From NCBI RefSeq assembly GCF_000612805.1, contig NZ_HG964403.1, positions 930,001-994,000 of the forward strand: a stretch of 64,000 bases of DNA, given 5' to 3'. Below are positions 62,393 to 64,000 of the stretch, piece by piece. The DNA comes from Bacillus ndiopicus. GTDB lineage: Bacteria; Bacillota; Bacilli; Bacillales_A; Planococcaceae. Numbering within the stretch: the stretch's first letter is position 1; the number at the start of each line of letters is the position of its first letter. The notes beneath the pieces were generated by a model, which worked only from the letters and a program-made list of their open reading frames with translations, ran no database searches and was not told the origin of the DNA. Position numbers and translations under genes: made by a program.

Positions 62393-63594
62393 CGGTATTT
62401 AAATATACAGGTCGCACATCAGCAGGTGTTACGAAAAAGGGGACCATTGAGGCTGTAAATCAAAATGCAGCAATTGCAAAGCTGCGCGAGCGTGGAATAA
62501 ATCCACGTGAAATTAATGCATCCTCAAGCATTTTGCATAGGGAGATCAGTATTGGCGGCAAGGTGAAAAATCAGGATTTTGTTATTTATTGTCGTCAGTT
62601 TGCCACATTAATACGTGCGGGTGTTTCGATTGTCGAGGCAACCAATATTTTAGCACGTCAATCGACATCAAAGCCTTTGAAAAGAGCGTTAGAGCAAGTG
62701 GAGGAGGATGTCCGCACAGGGGTGGCCTTTTCGCAGGCAGTTAGCAAACATTCAAAAGTATTTCCAGAGCTATTTATCAATATGATGCGCTCTGGGGAAG
62801 CAACAGGCAACATTGATAGCACACTAGAACGCTTAGCCAATATGTTTGAAAAGCAATATAACTTGAAGAAAAAAGTGCAATCGACATTAGCATATCCAGC
62901 TATTTTAACAGTATTAATTATCGTCGTTGTAGCATTTTTACTTATTGTAATCGTCCCAAGCTTTGTTACTTCGTTTGAGGAAATGGGGGCAGAGTTGCCA
63001 ACGATTACAGTTATCACAGTTGCCTTTAGTGCATGGCTACAAAAGTTTTGGTGGCTTGTCTTACTGGCGATTGCTGTTGGCATTAGCGCATTCGCTTATT
63101 TATTCAAAAATAATAAGCAATTTAATTTTACCGTTCATTATATGCTGCTGAAAATGCCGCTTTTTGGACCATTGCTTCAAAAAACAGCAATTGCCCGTTT
63201 AATGCGTACATTAGCATCACTTTTTAGTGCAGCAGTCCCAATTTTACAGGCATTAACGATTTCAGAAAAAGTAAGCGGTAATCCTGTAGTAGGGAAAGTA
63301 ATGCTTGATGCCAAAGCGAGTTTAGAACGCGGAAGCACGCTATCAGAGCCACTTGAACAAAGCTGGATCTTCCCGCCTATGGTAACAAGCATGACGCAAA
63401 TCGGAGAAACAACAGGCTCACTTGATTTTATGCTAGAGAAAATTGCCGATTTTTATGAAGAGGAAGTGGAGCGCTCAGTCGACACTCTAAAATCGCTAAT
63501 CGAGCCATTAATGATTGTGCTATTAGCCGTAGCGGTAGGCATTATCGTTGCAGCAATCTTTATGCCAATGTTTAGCCTGTACGAACAAATGTAA
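62389..63594 (+). CDS. pilC: type IV pilus inner-membrane platform protein PilC
   Basis: A 401-residue GspF/PilC family protein. Two homologous T2SSF domains lie at about residues 65-190 and 265-390, each ending in membrane helices (AILTVLIIVVVAFLLIVIVP; MIVLLAVAVGIIVAAIFMPM). The N-terminal MTVFKYTGRTSAGV is typical. The TTG start overlaps the pilT stop (TTGA). It should connect the motors with pilins. Confidence 0.94.
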   Translation: MTVFKYTGRTSAGVTKKGTIEAVNQNAAIAKLRERGINPREINASSSILHREISIGGKVKNQDFVIYCRQFATLIRAGVSIVEATNILARQSTSKPLKRALEQVEEDVRTGVAFSQAVSKHSKVFPELFINMMRSGEATGNIDSTLERLANMFEKQYNLKKKVQSTLAYPAILTVLIIVVVAFLLIVIVPSFVTSFEEMGAELPTITVITVAFSAWLQKFWWLVLLAIAVGISAFAYLFKNNKQFNFTVHYMLLKMPLFGPLLQKTAIARLMRTLASLFSAAVPILQALTISEKVSGNPVVGKVMLDAKASLERGSTLSEPLEQSWIFPPMVTSMTQIGETTGSLDFMLEKIADFYEEEVERSVDTLKSLIEPLMIVLLAVAVGIIVAAIFMPMFSLYEQM

Positions 63595-63694
63595 AAACGG
63601 AGGACGTTTTGCAAGGAGGTGAATAATCATGCAACAAGCGTCCGAGCAAATGTACATCAAACAAATAACTAATAGAAACAAAGGAGGAATTAAT

Positions 63695-64000
63695 ATGTTT
63701 AAAACTATGAAAAAACGTATTAAAAACGAGAAAGGTTTAACACTAATTGAGCTATTAGCAGTAATCGTTATTTTAGCGATAGTAGCGGCGATTGCAGTGC
63801 CAGCGATTGGGAATATTATTGATAATTCACGTTATAATGCAGTTAAGGCAGATGGGATTAATGTATTGAATGCGGCTAATATTTATTATACAGATAATTC
63901 TGATGCAGCAGACAATGTTACTGTTCAAACATTAATTAATGAAAAATATTTAGATGCAGCTGGTAAAATTCCTACCGAAGCAACTATTAGTAAAGATGTT
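63695..64000 (+). CDS. type IV major prepilin (PilA-like), cut by the window end
   Basis: The first 102 residues are present; the 3' end lies outside. The prepilin site is EKGLTLIELLAVIVILAIV: cleavage after Gly14, Glu at +5 and a hydrophobic helix. The next residues resemble the start of a globular pilin domain. ATG 63695 is 7 nt after AAAGGAGG. An in-frame ATG at 63629, with an even better AAGGAGGTGA 6-9 nt upstream, would give a leader of 36 residues. Placement after pilC is the usual one for the main pilin. Confidence 0.9.
   Translation, partial: MFKTMKKRIKNEKGLTLIELLAVIVILAIVAAIAVPAIGNIIDNSRYNAVKADGINVLNAANIYYTDNSDAADNVTVQTLINEKYLDAAGKIPTEATISKDV

Noticed and set aside
62658..63083. 141-codon minus-strand frame inside pilC
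   Set aside because: It is fully opposite the conserved PilC gene; composition reflects the other strand.
59666..63594. comG competence operon
   Set aside because: PilB has the long N-terminal MshEN-like domain and zinc motif, and a PilT retraction motor is present; this indicates a true type IV pilus locus.

Overview
The window is chromosomal DNA from a low-GC, endospore-forming Bacillales, most like Lysinibacillus, Solibacillus or another Planococcaceae/Bacillaceae relative. Gene order follows the Bacillus subtilis block spoIIIE-ymfC-(BMP/nup ABC genes)-ymfF-ymfH-ymfI-ymfJ-ymfK-ymfM-pgsA-cinA-recA-rny-ymdB-spoVS-miaB-ymcA-cotE-mutS-mutL-miaA-hfq-ynbB-glnR-glnA. The genus is inferred from synteny and protein resemblance; no search was run. 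spoIIIE, spoVS and cotE mark a spore former. Several starts are TTG, as is usual in this group.

Layout. 1-7004: end of spoIIIE, a GntR regulator, and a BMP-type lipoprotein with a nucleoside-type ABC transporter (NupNOPQ-like). 7396-13916: ymfF/ymfH M16 proteins, an SDR reductase, DUF3243, DUF3388, RodZ-like protein and pgsA. 13933-19277: cinA, recA (with a LexA box), rny and ymdB. 19305-25554: an insertion relative to B. subtilis with a stand-alone RNA-polymerase alpha-CTD-like protein, spoVS, a small membrane protein, korA/korB, a chemoreceptor and an unknown protein. 25798-33669: miaB, ricA, a degenerate GGDEF/intact EAL protein, a methyltransferase, aspA and cotE. 34053-45212: mutS, mutL, a lipase-like hydrolase, miaA, hfq, a rhodanese, a TRIC-like membrane protein, ynbB, glnR and glnA. 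45213-55205: a more variable stretch with repeat elements, an M23 hydrolase, a ZIP transporter, an XRE regulator plus AlkD-like protein, a nucleotidase, an M20 peptidase and a DUF2339 membrane protein. 55254-64000: a type IV pilus locus split over two divergent transcription units. Three prepilin-like genes lie on the minus strand. A VanW/G5 protein, PilB, PilT, PilC and a major prepilin, cut by the window end, lie on the plus strand.

Most units end in clear intrinsic terminators. No rRNA, tRNA, CRISPR array, transposase or prophage module was recognised. The most interesting non-standard features are: a dispersed palindromic repeat family built on a 32-bp unit around CTGCGACGAGTAAYCGCAG, one copy of which looks like a small inverted-repeat element; exact 21-bp tandem repeats running over a stop codon; a strongly structured non-coding stretch before ymfK; hairpins that bury ribosome binding sites; and the unusual make-up of the pilus locus, including a pilin with two good in-frame starts.
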